From positions 1-38,857 of the forward strand of contig JABLXE010000019.1 of NCBI GenBank assembly GCA_013178225.1: a stretch of DNA of 38,857 nucleotides, written 5' to 3'. Below, piece by piece: positions 7,607 through 16,248 of this stretch. Under the pieces are notes generated by a model, which was given only the letters and a program-made list of their open reading frames with translations, ran no database searches and had not been told where the DNA came from. The translations under genes and the position numbers were made by a program. The stretch is from Methanotrichaceae archaeon. GTDB lineage: Archaea; Halobacteriota; Methanosarcinia; Methanotrichales; Methanotrichaceae. The first letter of the stretch is position 1. Every line of letters starts with the position of its first letter.

Positions 7607-9121
7607 TTACTGGTTTCTGAGCGGCCAGTTCCCAAACTTTGTTCTTGACCAGTCCACATCTCTTCCCCATCCCGTGAAACTATCGTCCGAAGTCCAGGGT
7701 GCATCTGCAGCAGAGCTATCGCTCGTTCCATGCAAGGACTCACACGTGCCTAAGGGAGATCCAGTCCTCTTTGGTCCTTCGACTGTTCCATCTTCAAGAA
7801 TCCTGAACCTATCTTCTTCAACCACTCTATCCAAAAGCACCTCTTTGTGATTTATGTCGTAAAATACAAGCTCGATAATGGCATCGTAACTACCGGTAGG
7901 AACCTCATCCAACCGCTTCTGAAGGGCACTGCCTGCTGTAAACCATTCTGTGCCATAGACCAATTTGCTCTTTACAGCCGGAGAAAGCGGGCTTCCTCCA
8001 TGAGGCTGCACACAGAATTTTACGGTAAACTTCGGATCGGTTCCGCAGTCAATATTCCTCACTTGGACATCAGCCGTTATGGTCTGGGGTAGGGTGTAGT
8101 CTCCTTTACTGATGCAATAAGCTGTAATCTTCCCCTCACATTTCGGCGTGCCTTCGCTCACGCAATTGCAGCCATCGTAGTCTACACATTTCTTGGGTGG
8201 CGAGTATTGATTGCAATCCCTTATAACCTCGGTATATGTTGTGCAATCTGCTCTCTGGTAATCCAGCACGATCTTGTTATCCTGACAACGACAGCTGCCA
8301 ATGGGACCTTCAATGCATTTTTGACCATTGCCATTTGATCCATCTGAGCCATCGGAATGGTCCGAATCGGGGCATGCCATCAGAGTGGGATAATGGCCTT
8401 TGCTTCTAAACTGCCATAAAGCATCATTCATCCAGGTTCCAGGGAACTCATAACACCTACCTACCACACAATCATGGAGCGTTGCGTATTCATCGGCTCG
8501 CACCATAATTCGGGAGCCTGGCATTATTACAGATGCCGGATTCGCCCTCAGGACATCGATTAATACGTAATTGTTGTTGCTGGTGGGGCCTGCCATATTT
8601 ACGCGGACCACTCTTCCCACTACAATCACATCAACGCCATCTGTATTTGGTTCTGGGGAATCATCCGGCCCTGGACTGGGACCGCAGTCCCCACGATAAA
8701 AAGCCCATTCCTCGCAAACTGTTCCATCAGGCAGAATACAGTAGCCTATTTCACCTTCAGGAGTCTGTCTGATCTCTAGTCGGCCGCCCTGTCTCTCGCA
8801 ATAAACGGATGCGGGATTGGCGAGGCCGATGAGCTGCTCTGATTTGTCCTGGTATGTGTTCCTGAACTGCTCAAACGGTGGCTGCTGCTGGTAATTATTT
8901 ATTTCAGGTAAGGTTTCTACGTATGATTCGTATTGGGATATCTGACTCTCCAGATTCTCCGGAATGAGGCCTTCAAATCCTTCCATGGGATTGAAGCCTG
9001 AAGCAGTTCCGACAGTCAGAACAAGGAGAATGGCCAACAACGGTACGGCAACATATTCAAAAGGTGAGCCGTTATCAGGTTTTATTCCTGAAATAATTTT
9101 GTTTATTTTTTCCTTATACAA
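7607..9121 (-). CDS. Secreted or membrane-tethered cysteine-rich protein with DUF333 domain
   Basis: A 504-aa protein; the TTG start has GGAGGGG 6 nt upstream. The N-terminal transmembrane/signal segment is YVAVPLLAILLVLTVGTASG. Residues ~102-147 match DUF333: NPASVYCERQGGRLEIR, then GYCILPDGTVCEEWAFYRGD. A beta-rich domain (~165-260) precedes a Ser/Gly/Asp linker (SDHSDGSDGSNGNGQ), a short Cys-dense section, and a C-terminal beta-sandwich-like domain (~355-450). DUF333 occurs in bacterial and methanogen secreted proteins; its role is not established. A paired-cysteine extracellular architecture suggests cell-surface binding. Divergent from the second caspase-like gene. Confidence 0.7.
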   Translation of the reverse strand: MYKEKINKIISGIKPDNGSPFEYVAVPLLAILLVLTVGTASGFNPMEGFEGLIPENLESQISQYESYVETLPEINNYQQQPPFEQFRNTYQDKSEQLIGLANPASVYCERQGGRLEIRQTPEGEIGYCILPDGTVCEEWAFYRGDCGPSPGPDDSPEPNTDGVDVIVVGRVVRVNMAGPTSNNNYVLIDVLRANPASVIMPGSRIMVRADEYATLHDCVVGRCYEFPGTWMNDALWQFRSKGHYPTLMACPDSDHSDGSDGSNGNGQKCIEGPIGSCRCQDNKIVLDYQRADCTTYTEVIRDCNQYSPPKKCVDYDGCNCVSEGTPKCEGKITAYCISKGDYTLPQTITADVQVRNIDCGTDPKFTVKFCVQPHGGSPLSPAVKSKLVYGTEWFTAGSALQKRLDEVPTGSYDAIIELVFYDINHKEVLLDRVVEEDRFRILEDGTVEGPKRTGSPLGTCESLHGTSDSSAADAPWTSDDSFTGWGRDVDWSRTKFGNWPLRNQ

Positions 9122-9416
9122 TAATAACCCCTCCTAAGACGTAGCTAAAGACATGTAATTGTATGCATCAATCTATTTCATTTTTTGGATAATCTGCTAA
9201 TAACATGCTATACTGATTATAATTCAATATCGAATTATGCTATCTAGGCGAGATCTTTCATTATAAAATAAAAATGAACTCCGCCAACTTATGGATTTGA
9301 ACATCTCGCATTTGATTCACCACGTCTTGCACCTCCATTAATTATCATTAACTATATTATCAAATACTGCCAGACTACGCTAAATAACCAATGTCTTCCT
9401 CGGAGGTAGAACATTC
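9122..9416. other. Divergent promoter region
   Basis: 295 bp between two divergent starts. The leftward gene has GGAGGGG just before its TTG. The rightward one has GGAGGT at about 9401-9406, and a TATA-like AACTATATTATC near 9350-9361. AT-rich; no other gene seen. Confidence 0.45.
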
Positions 9417-10151
9417 ATGGCCACCAGAAAAACCACAGCTGGCAAACAGCCAAAGCCGCCCCAAAAAGTAAGATCCGCTGAGCCCGCCCGTCAGGAGAAG
9501 AAGAAAGAGAAATCCTCTCAGCGCAAGCTGGTGGTCATCCGATGCAAGGGAAGAAGAGTGGCCGCAGCTCCTGTATTCAATAAAAGCGAGCTGCAAAAGA
9601 CCGGAACCACTCTGGAAGAGTACCAGGTATCCTCTTCTAAGGAGCTGAATGAGGCCTTCGGACGCCTGGAGGATGGAGATATCCTGGTCCTGAATGCCCA
9701 CTCCAATCAGAATCTATTTGCATACCAAGACGGGGGAAAAGAAAAGCGGGTAAACTGGGGAGACCTCTGGAAGCATGTGGGAAGAAAGACCCCACCGAGG
9801 CTGGCTGGGACAATACTGGCCGGTTGCACAGTGCCTAAGGATACGCTGGACAGAAAGAAGCTCAGAGACATTAGAAAGGTCCTCAATAGCACCATATTTG
9901 CGGCTCCGTATGCCAGTGCAAAATACGAGGTCTCCCCCTGCGGAGATATAGACAATGAGATCGCCAGGGATATGGGAATGGCCATCGCCAAGTTCTATGC
10001 CGGGCGGATCAACAAGGCGGACCTGACAGAGAATCTCTTCGGGAAGCAAGAGCGGTTTGGGGTAGTGTACGGCTGCAACGGGTACAATCATCCGCTGGGA
10101 TGCGGCTGCGGGTTTGGAGCACCGCACCTTAATATGCCTGGGTCGAAATGA
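9417..10151 (+). CDS. Second caspase-like (clan CD-like) protein
   Basis: A 244-aa protein. A basic disordered N-terminus (1-36) is followed by a compact alpha/beta domain. One hydrophobic strand ends in His (ILVLNAHSNQN, His95), and the next in Cys (GTILAGCTV, Cys137), the same dyad layout as the 506-aa protein at 3631-5151. A C-terminal cysteine set follows: PCGDID (about Cys164), VYGCNGY and GCGCG. These may bind metal or form disulfides. GGAGGT lies before the ATG. It sits head-on against the provirus structural operon, ending 60 bp from it, so it may be provirus cargo or a host response gene. The fold and activity are inferred from motif spacing only. Confidence 0.5.
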   Translation: MATRKTTAGKQPKPPQKVRSAEPARQEKKKEKSSQRKLVVIRCKGRRVAAAPVFNKSELQKTGTTLEEYQVSSSKELNEAFGRLEDGDILVLNAHSNQNLFAYQDGGKEKRVNWGDLWKHVGRKTPPRLAGTILAGCTVPKDTLDRKKLRDIRKVLNSTIFAAPYASAKYEVSPCGDIDNEIARDMGMAIAKFYAGRINKADLTENLFGKQERFGVVYGCNGYNHPLGCGCGFGAPHLNMPGSK

Positions 10152-10211
10152 TGCTCGTATTTCATGCCCTAAATATGAGTTCTCAACGTCTCCCACTTAG
10201 CCATTTTCCAT

Positions 10212-12038
10212 TCAGTGCCTGATCACATTCACTCCCCCCATCAAGTACGAACAGCTGGCCTCCTCCAGCAGGCTTCCGCCCGCCCTGGCCGCATAGATGA
10301 ACCGCCACTTTCGGGCAACATCAAAACCGCCCTGGGTGAGCGTGGCCAGCAAGTTGCTCCGCCCCGAATCGCTGTAGATCCGCAGCTCTGCTGTGTCCAG
10401 GCTTGCCTGCCGCAGCAGCTTGCAATAATAGACAGTGCCCATTGCGATCTCGAAGTTGGGCCCTTCGCCACCATTGAGCCGGTCCAGCTGGATATAGCAA
10501 TGCTGCATCTCCCCATCCAGGAAGTCCGTCCGCAGCTGCACCGCCAGATCATCATCGACCAGAGACTTTGATTGCCGATCTCTGCGGTTGCTGAAGCACA
10601 GCGTACCGTGCTTGAGAATCCTCGTCTCGGCCAGGGGCTCATAGCTGGCATCGATCAGCTTCACATAGAAATCGACCTCCAGTTCGTGAAAGGCGTCGAA
10701 GCCATAGCATCGGTATGCATACACATCGACATACTGGGGAACGTTTTCTACTTCCACCCTATCGGGATAGAGGTCCAGCGACCCGGTTCCCCAGTTGATG
10801 GCCGCATACTTGCTCAGGTCCTCGGCCCCAGGCTCCAATGGAGTCTGACTGGCACATAGAGGCACCCGCACCCGCAAGACATTGCCGTGCTCTCCGATCT
10901 CCATGTTATCGTGAGGGGCGAAATAGAAATACTGGGGATCTGCGGCTACACCCTGGTAACCCTGGGTGTCCATGATGCCGTCGCAGTTGCAGGTGTCCTT
11001 CACCGTCCAGGCCTGTGGATCGGTGAAAGGCTTCTCGGTATTGTAAGAGAGGATATCCCTTTTCAGCGGCCCGAAGAGCACGTTCTTCTCGAAGAAGAAA
11101 CAGGAGGAGTGCGGCATGGGATACGGAGTCAGGTTTCGCAGGTCGAAGATCTCCCAGGCGGAAGGGTCGTTGAAGGCTCTGGCCTTGTGGTATCTGACCA
11201 CGAACAGCTCGAAGGGATTGAAGCTCTTCTCCGAGGGAGGGAAGTAGATGAACTGCAGGTCTCCCGCCGGTGTGGCGAAGTTCTTGCAGTTGCTGTGAAG
11301 AGCAGTGAGATCGAAGACCTCCCAGGCTGCTGCATCTTTGAAGGGCCGGGTACGGTTGTAACGTAGTACTCGACCGTGCCGGCTCTCGCTGTAGGGCGAG
11401 AAATAGATGTAGTCGCCTTCCACAAGGCCACCCCACCAGCCTTTGTAGCTGCTGCTCACCCCCTGTTGAGCATCGAAAGCCGCCCAGCTGGCTGGATCCT
11501 TGAAAGCTCCCTTCGTATCGTAACGCAGAAAGACCGAGTGGTAGGCGGTTGAGTTGTTTGTCCGGTAGGGCATGAAATATGTAAACCTGCCATCGAAGAC
11601 CGCTCCCCGATATCCCCGGCATGTCAGTCCATCTGTGGCCGAGGCGTCATAAGCTGCCCAGCTGGCCAGCTCTTTGAAGGGCTGGTAGGTATCATAGCGC
11701 AGCACGTTGCCATGTGCGTAAGGAGATATGCGCATCTCGCCCGGAGCAAAGTACAGGAACCGGCCGTCGAAGGCCAGCCCCCAGTACTTCATGGTTCTCA
11801 GCCCGTCGATGTTCCCGACATCAACGGAGTTCCAGGCTGATATATCCTTGAAGGGCTTGGCGACGTTGTAGCGCAGCGCGATCCCGTGATCCTCGGCCTG
11901 ATCCCAGGGGCAGTAGTAGATATACTGGCCGTCGAAGAGCAGGTCTGAATAGCCGCAGCAGAAGAGCATTGGATGCTCATCCTGCTCCAGCTCCAGCACA
12001 TCGAAGGCAGAAAGCCTGCCAAAGCAATTTGCAGTCAT
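10212..12038 (-). CDS. Beta-propeller virion adhesin or tail-fibre-like protein
   Basis: A 608-aa protein. Residues ~25-390 hold about seven blades of a repeated motif: FDGRFLYFAP, then HGNVLRYDT, then PFKDPASWAAFD. That is a beta-propeller. The remaining ~200 residues form a beta-rich domain with a jelly-roll/LamG look (YVDVYAYRCYGFDAFHELEV ... MGTVYYCKLLRQASLDTAEL). It is the last gene of the structural cassette, 5 bp after the Ig-domain gene, where adhesins usually sit. The inferred role is binding of the host surface or sheath. It has no signal peptide, as expected for a virion part. Confidence 0.65.
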   Translation of the reverse strand: MTANCFGRLSAFDVLELEQDEHPMLFCCGYSDLLFDGQYIYYCPWDQAEDHGIALRYNVAKPFKDISAWNSVDVGNIDGLRTMKYWGLAFDGRFLYFAPGEMRISPYAHGNVLRYDTYQPFKELASWAAYDASATDGLTCRGYRGAVFDGRFTYFMPYRTNNSTAYHSVFLRYDTKGAFKDPASWAAFDAQQGVSSSYKGWWGGLVEGDYIYFSPYSESRHGRVLRYNRTRPFKDAAAWEVFDLTALHSNCKNFATPAGDLQFIYFPPSEKSFNPFELFVVRYHKARAFNDPSAWEIFDLRNLTPYPMPHSSCFFFEKNVLFGPLKRDILSYNTEKPFTDPQAWTVKDTCNCDGIMDTQGYQGVAADPQYFYFAPHDNMEIGEHGNVLRVRVPLCASQTPLEPGAEDLSKYAAINWGTGSLDLYPDRVEVENVPQYVDVYAYRCYGFDAFHELEVDFYVKLIDASYEPLAETRILKHGTLCFSNRRDRQSKSLVDDDLAVQLRTDFLDGEMQHCYIQLDRLNGGEGPNFEIAMGTVYYCKLLRQASLDTAELRIYSDSGRSNLLATLTQGGFDVARKWRFIYAARAGGSLLEEASCSYLMGGVNVIRH

Positions 12039-12043
12039 GTCCT

Positions 12044-13702
12044 TCAGGTGATGGTGTAGTCCAGGGTTAGCTCCCGGCCCGTGGTATCGCCATCATCCCA
12101 GTTCTCGGGATCGTCCACAACCTGGCACTTTACCTGGTTACTTCCAACGTCACAATAAATCGTCCTCCATTCCCAGGAGTTCTGCTGCTTCCAGCCGCTC
12201 ATGTCCCGCCAGACGTTGGCCGTTCCCGGCCCCTTCAGCCAGAAGCGGTAGTAGATATTGGCGGTCTTGTTGGCGGTAGCAAGAAAGGTGATGGTGGTCT
12301 CCTTCAGCTGGGGGGATTCAGGGGTCGGAACCAGCGAAGAGAGGCTGGCTCGTGAGACAGAGATGGTGGCTGTGGCCTGGGCATCGTAGCTCTCCACTCC
12401 GGAGTGTTTTCCGTCCCTCACCCAGCAGCGGATGTCGATTGAGTCATAGTCCAGGACCTGCAGATTGTACTCTGTCCAGTTCCTGGGCTGCCACTCGGTG
12501 AGCGCCTCCCACAGGTTGGCGCCGCTCCTCTTGACGAAGAACTTGTGGAGGACGAGGTCTCCCTCGGCATCTGACGCATGGGCGATCAGGTGCACCTTTT
12601 GATCCACGAAATAGGGAGAGCTCTCCTCCAGGGAGACACTGCTGATGGCAGGAACGGTATTGGGAGAGATGGTATAGCTGAGGGTGGCGTGTTCATCAAA
12701 ACCTCCCGCGCTGGCGTGCTTGGTGTCCCTCACCTGCACTTCAACGGTGTTCTCGCCCACATCAGCCAGGGCAGGCACCCAGGACCAGGAGTTCCGGCCT
12801 GACCAGTCCCGGACTACCTTGGGCTTTCCATCTGTTGCCGGCCCGGTGAGGATGAAACGATACAGCAGGGGATCGTTCTCCGGATCGGAGGCCACGCAGA
12901 TGAACTCCAGAGCGGTGCCGATTCCACGCGGGCTGGCCAGGCTGGGGTAGAGGCCGGTGATGACAGGCAGCTGATTGGAGCCTCCTCCGCCTCCTGAGGG
13001 CACAGTCAGGGTGAAATCTGCCGAAGCTTCGGCGTCGGCAGCCGCCCGGTTCCTGCCGCCCCTGATTTGGACCTTCACGGTGGAGTCGCCTATATCCTGC
13101 TCTGAGGTCTGCCAGGAAAAGGAGTTCTTTGCAGACCATCCGGTCATATCCCGCCAGGCGTCTCCGGTTCCAGGACCATTCACCAGAAAGCGGTACTGCA
13201 GCCCCTCGGCAGGCGAAGCGGAGGCAATCCAGACCACCTTGCTGCCAGCCTCTTGCGGAGATTCAGCGCTGGGAGAGAGGCTGAGTGTATAGTTGGCTTT
13301 GATGTGCCCGTGAACCTCAAGACAGCAGCGGTAGGCCACGATGGCCTTGTCGAACTTCACCTCTCCGGAAATCTTGGAGACGGCCACAGCTGTCTCTCCC
13401 TGGCCGAAGCCATCCTGTAAAAGCTCCTTGATGGCCTGCACGATCTCCGAGCAGTACTCAGCCCCGTGGTCTGGCCCATTTTTGCTTCGGATGTCCACGA
13501 TGAAGACCGGATCGGAGGAGATCCGCCCTCCCTCCCAGTCCTTGACCTCACAGGATATGAGGCTCTTGTGCTCGGTATTCCTGAGATCCGGGCCGGACTG
13601 CTCCAGTGCCCGGAACTTGTAGATCCTGCCGTCCACCATTCCGGATACGCCGGTATCAGCGGACAGAGCATCGGCCAGCGCCTGTAAATGAGGATGGCTC
13701 AT
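12044..13702 (-). CDS. Tail-terminator-like domain fused to Ig-like domains
   Basis: A 552-aa protein. Residues 1-~135 resemble tail-terminator/neck proteins (DUF3168-like): LQALADALSADTGVSGMVDG, GRIYKF, PVFIVDIRSKNGPDHGAEYC, then IVQAIKELLQDG. Four Ig-like domains of 95-110 residues follow, each with a YRF or HKF strand and WRDMTGW/W..RNSW motifs, spaced by linkers such as PSGGGGGSNQLP. Terminator proteins cap the tail or neck; Ig domains on virions usually help surface attachment. The ATG overlaps the holin stop only by ATGA geometry with the upstream gene, showing one operon. The N-terminal match is moderate. Confidence 0.55.
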   Translation of the reverse strand: MSHPHLQALADALSADTGVSGMVDGRIYKFRALEQSGPDLRNTEHKSLISCEVKDWEGGRISSDPVFIVDIRSKNGPDHGAEYCSEIVQAIKELLQDGFGQGETAVAVSKISGEVKFDKAIVAYRCCLEVHGHIKANYTLSLSPSAESPQEAGSKVVWIASASPAEGLQYRFLVNGPGTGDAWRDMTGWSAKNSFSWQTSEQDIGDSTVKVQIRGGRNRAAADAEASADFTLTVPSGGGGGSNQLPVITGLYPSLASPRGIGTALEFICVASDPENDPLLYRFILTGPATDGKPKVVRDWSGRNSWSWVPALADVGENTVEVQVRDTKHASAGGFDEHATLSYTISPNTVPAISSVSLEESSPYFVDQKVHLIAHASDAEGDLVLHKFFVKRSGANLWEALTEWQPRNWTEYNLQVLDYDSIDIRCWVRDGKHSGVESYDAQATATISVSRASLSSLVPTPESPQLKETTITFLATANKTANIYYRFWLKGPGTANVWRDMSGWKQQNSWEWRTIYCDVGSNQVKCQVVDDPENWDDGDTTGRELTLDYTIT

Positions 13703-14130
13703 CTCTTCTCTCCAACCTGAGTGTTATGCAGCTTCTCCAAAGCAGCTTTCAGAAACTCAGGCAATGGCACGCCGAGACGGCCCATGTTCTCCAGAGCGCT
13801 CAAGGACTCGTTGGCGATGAAGAACATAATCACAGCCGTCCGCAAGTACGGCTCTTCCAGGCCGGTGGAGACGTCAACGATATTGGCCACCGCCACCATC
13901 AAAAAGATGCAGACCTTTTTGATGATGCCCTTCATGCCGATCTCGGAGTTCAGACTCTTCTCGACATAGGCTGCCATCACCCCGGTGATGTAGTCGATGA
14001 CCACCAGGGCGATTAACGCCTGCAGAACCGCATCCCATCCCCCAAACAAGTAAATCCCCACCGTTCCTGCTCCAGCCAGGCCCAAACGGCCCAGCTCGGG
14101 CAGCTTCTCAATTATCAATCCTTCCGCCAT
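13699..14130 (-). CDS. Phage holin, toxin-secretion/holin-4 type
   Basis: A 143-aa protein. Hydrophobic spans are LGLAGAGTVGIYLFGG, VLQALIALVVIDYITGVMAA, CIFLMVAVANIVDV and TAVIMFFIANESLSALENM, ending in PEFLKAALEKLH. The motif IDYITGVMAA ... GMKGIIKK ... ANESLSALENMGRLGVPLP is diagnostic of the Bacteriophage_holin_4_1 family. Holins oligomerise in the membrane and time lysis or let lysis enzymes out. I prefer the ATG at 14130; a GTG at 14139 is also open. It lies between the connector and tail-terminator genes, an unusual place for a lysis gene. No endolysin is recognisable in the cassette. Confidence 0.85.
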   Translation of the reverse strand: MAEGLIIEKLPELGRLGLAGAGTVGIYLFGGWDAVLQALIALVVIDYITGVMAAYVEKSLNSEIGMKGIIKKVCIFLMVAVANIVDVSTGLEEPYLRTAVIMFFIANESLSALENMGRLGVPLPEFLKAALEKLHNTQVGEKR

Positions 14131-14506
14131 ATCCCACACCCCTGTAGAACATCGGCTCCCGGCTCAGCGCCTGGCTGCTGTAGCCAGGTGAGGGTGGAGC
14201 CTCTTCGTAAACCTCTTCTCCGATCTCACTTCTCAGCTGCACTGCCAGCTTGAGGTAGTTCTCCGACTTCTTGGCAGGCGAATTGTTCAGATCCCCCACG
14301 TACTCCACCGCATCTCTGGCGAACCGGGCCGCCAGAGCCTCACAGGCCTCGATGGATGCCAATAGGATGTTTCCGGAGTGCTTTTCCAGGAAGTACTGCA
14401 CCTCCTGGTCGGATAGCAGGGGATCGTCCTGCCTCACGTCCCCGATCTTGAGACGGAGGGCATCTCTCGGCGACCCGGCTGGGTCATCGGTATAGGTCCA
14501 GGTCAT
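14108..14506 (-). CDS. Head-tail connector (gp6/gp15-like adaptor)
   Basis: A 132-aa protein that starts YTDDPAGSPRDALRLKIGD, then DDPLLSDQEVQYFLEKH and ACEALAARFARDAVEY. This is the helical head-completion/adaptor family (HK97 gp6, SPP1 gp15), which binds below the portal and joins head to tail. The gene order capsid then connector is standard. It overlaps the holin gene by 23 bp. The C-terminal ~30 residues are Pro/Gly-rich and probably disordered. Confidence 0.8.
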   Translation of the reverse strand: MTWTYTDDPAGSPRDALRLKIGDVRQDDPLLSDQEVQYFLEKHSGNILLASIEACEALAARFARDAVEYVGDLNNSPAKKSENYLKLAVQLRSEIGEEVYEEAPPSPGYSSQALSREPMFYRGVGYGGRIDN

Positions 14507-14530
14507 GAACCTCCAAAAATGGAAAAGATC

Positions 14531-15505
14531 TCAGGCGATCACGCTTGCAGCGTAAACGCCCAAGTCGGCAGCCACCTGCTTGCAGTCAAAGGCTATCTCG
14601 CCCTCAATTCTGTCGGACTCCACATTCTCCATGCGGAACTTCTTGATGCGTGCTCCGAACTTGTCGGCCCCTGAGTAGCCCTTCCAGCTGAATATGTACC
14701 CAGCCGACGGGTTCATAAGAGAGGGCTTGTCAGGTGCATAGCAGAGCAGGATTTTCTTGCTGACAATCCTCTGGAAGGTTCCTGCTTTGCCTTTGGCGGC
14801 AGTATTCACCACGCCACGTGGCACCAGGAACTTTTGCACACCGAAGAGCTCGGCCAGCAGCTTTTCGGTGACCACGCCCTTCTGGGTGTACTTGATGGTG
14901 TCCTTAATTTCCTGACTCACTTTCAGGGTAGCCAGGACGTCAGGGGCGCAAACCAGGATGGTGGGCTCATAGCCCGTGACACTGGCTATCTGTTCCTTCC
15001 AGTCCTCGACGTTTTTTAGGATGGTTGCAGTCGAGTTATCCCATTGCTTGAACTCCCCAGCTCCCGGCGTTCCGGAGACGCCGGTCAGGTTGGACCCCCA
15101 AACATTGGTCATGTAGGTGCTGGCCCAGATTCTCTCCCTCTTAAGGAGCATCTTCTGGGAGACGAAGAGCGTGCCGTCCCGGTCGGCATCAATGGGCTTG
15201 TCCTGGTTTGCCCTGGTATCATCGTCGATGTCCTTGTGGAAGGCATACTTTCGACAGAAGAAGTTGGGAGTTGTGTCTATCTCATAGCTGCCGCCCGCGC
15301 TTTCGGTTCCGGGTGCCCTCTCCTGGGCCTCGTCCCTCATCCAATCTTCTTTGGAGTACACAGGATAACGGTCGCTCTTATTTTCCACAGCAACTACTGG
15401 GAAGGCGTCGGCGGCCACGAAAGCAGTCTGCTTCTGGATATAGACAGTTTGGATGTTCCCAAGCAGTCGGTTTACGTGAACGTCACCAGCGGTAGGTTGA
15501 GGCAT
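14531..15505 (-). CDS. Major capsid protein, HK97-type
   Basis: A 324-aa protein whose position, size and sequence fit an HK97-fold capsid protein. The N-terminus VNRLLGNIQTVYIQKQTAFV leads to the E-loop-like part. The middle shows ERIWASTYMTNVWG and a P-domain strand set, GYEPTILVCAPDVLATLKVS. The A-domain stretch is VTEKLLAELFGVQKFLVPRG, ending EGEIAFDCKQVAADLGVYAA. It assembles the icosahedral shell after protease maturation. The ATG follows a strong ribosome site (GGAGGTGA, 8 nt away), which matches the high output expected of this protein. It has no long N-terminal scaffold; a separate scaffold gene is upstream. Confidence 0.85.
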   Translation of the reverse strand: MPQPTAGDVHVNRLLGNIQTVYIQKQTAFVAADAFPVVAVENKSDRYPVYSKEDWMRDEAQERAPGTESAGGSYEIDTTPNFFCRKYAFHKDIDDDTRANQDKPIDADRDGTLFVSQKMLLKRERIWASTYMTNVWGSNLTGVSGTPGAGEFKQWDNSTATILKNVEDWKEQIASVTGYEPTILVCAPDVLATLKVSQEIKDTIKYTQKGVVTEKLLAELFGVQKFLVPRGVVNTAAKGKAGTFQRIVSKKILLCYAPDKPSLMNPSAGYIFSWKGYSGADKFGARIKKFRMENVESDRIEGEIAFDCKQVAADLGVYAASVIA

Positions 15506-15522
15506 TTTTCATTCACCTCCAT

Positions 15523-16248
15523 TTACATCAAAACGACTAGCAACACGCCTTCGCCCTCCGCAAAGGCGGTGACATTCGAGGCCTCAATGCTGATGGTATC
15601 GTCAGCATCAAAGACGTTGTTCCCGGTGATGGCGGTCGCATTTACCACCGTTCCCAGGGTTCCGCAGTTGGCACTGGTGAGAGCCAGCACTCCGCCCGAT
15701 ACATCGGCCGAGTTGATCTCCAGGTTGAGCGTTGCCGCCTTGTCTGCTGTGGTTACCGGATCGGTAACAGCAAGCGAGGCCTTCACGATTCTCCCCGGAA
15801 ATCCCGGCGTGAAGCTGGTCAGCAGATCGCCGTTGGCAACTTTGGACAGCTTAACCGGAATGGAGAGAATGCTCTTCTGAATGGCTCCGGAAGTGGCCCG
15901 AGATAACACATAAACGCTGCAGATATCTCCGGCCGATCCGGATTCAGCAGCTACAGCCACCACAGCATCGTTGCCAGTTGCCGGAACCAGCCTGCCATCG
16001 GCATCAGGTGTCAGGTTCTGGCCTGGAGTCACAATGGCTCCAAGAACGGCCATGCTCTTTCCCAGTCCGCAAACTGCTCCCACCTGGCCGAGGCCAGGCT
16101 TGTCCTGCAAAATGCCCAGGGCATTTTCCCCGGCTCCGGAAAGAACGGCATGACCAGAGGCATTGAGCTTCACGCAATGGAACTGCCTGGCCGAGAGGTC
16201 GGCGCCAGCAATTACGCTGGTATTATAGACGATCTCCTCGACGGCCAT
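15523..16248 (-). CDS. Capsid decoration/cement protein (DUF2190 plus C-terminal domain)
   Basis: A 241-aa protein. Residues ~1-120 match DUF2190 capsid cement proteins: AVEEIVYNTSVIAGADLSAR, then NALGILQDKPG and VTPGQNLTPDADGRLVPATG. A second beta-domain follows (~125-241; VNATAITGNNVFDADDTISI), resembling trimeric capsid-surface domains. Such proteins bind at threefold sites and stabilise the expanded shell. The start is the ATG of a TGATG junction with the scaffold gene. The two-domain form is longer than the usual ~110 aa. Confidence 0.75.
   Translation of the reverse strand: MAVEEIVYNTSVIAGADLSARQFHCVKLNASGHAVLSGAGENALGILQDKPGLGQVGAVCGLGKSMAVLGAIVTPGQNLTPDADGRLVPATGNDAVVAVAAESGSAGDICSVYVLSRATSGAIQKSILSIPVKLSKVANGDLLTSFTPGFPGRIVKASLAVTDPVTTADKAATLNLEINSADVSGGVLALTSANCGTLGTVVNATAITGNNVFDADDTISIEASNVTAFAEGEGVLLVVLM

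Noticed and set aside
10887-11366. Long plus-strand frame opposite the adhesin gene
   Set aside because: Antisense shadow of the propeller repeats; no ribosome site or family.
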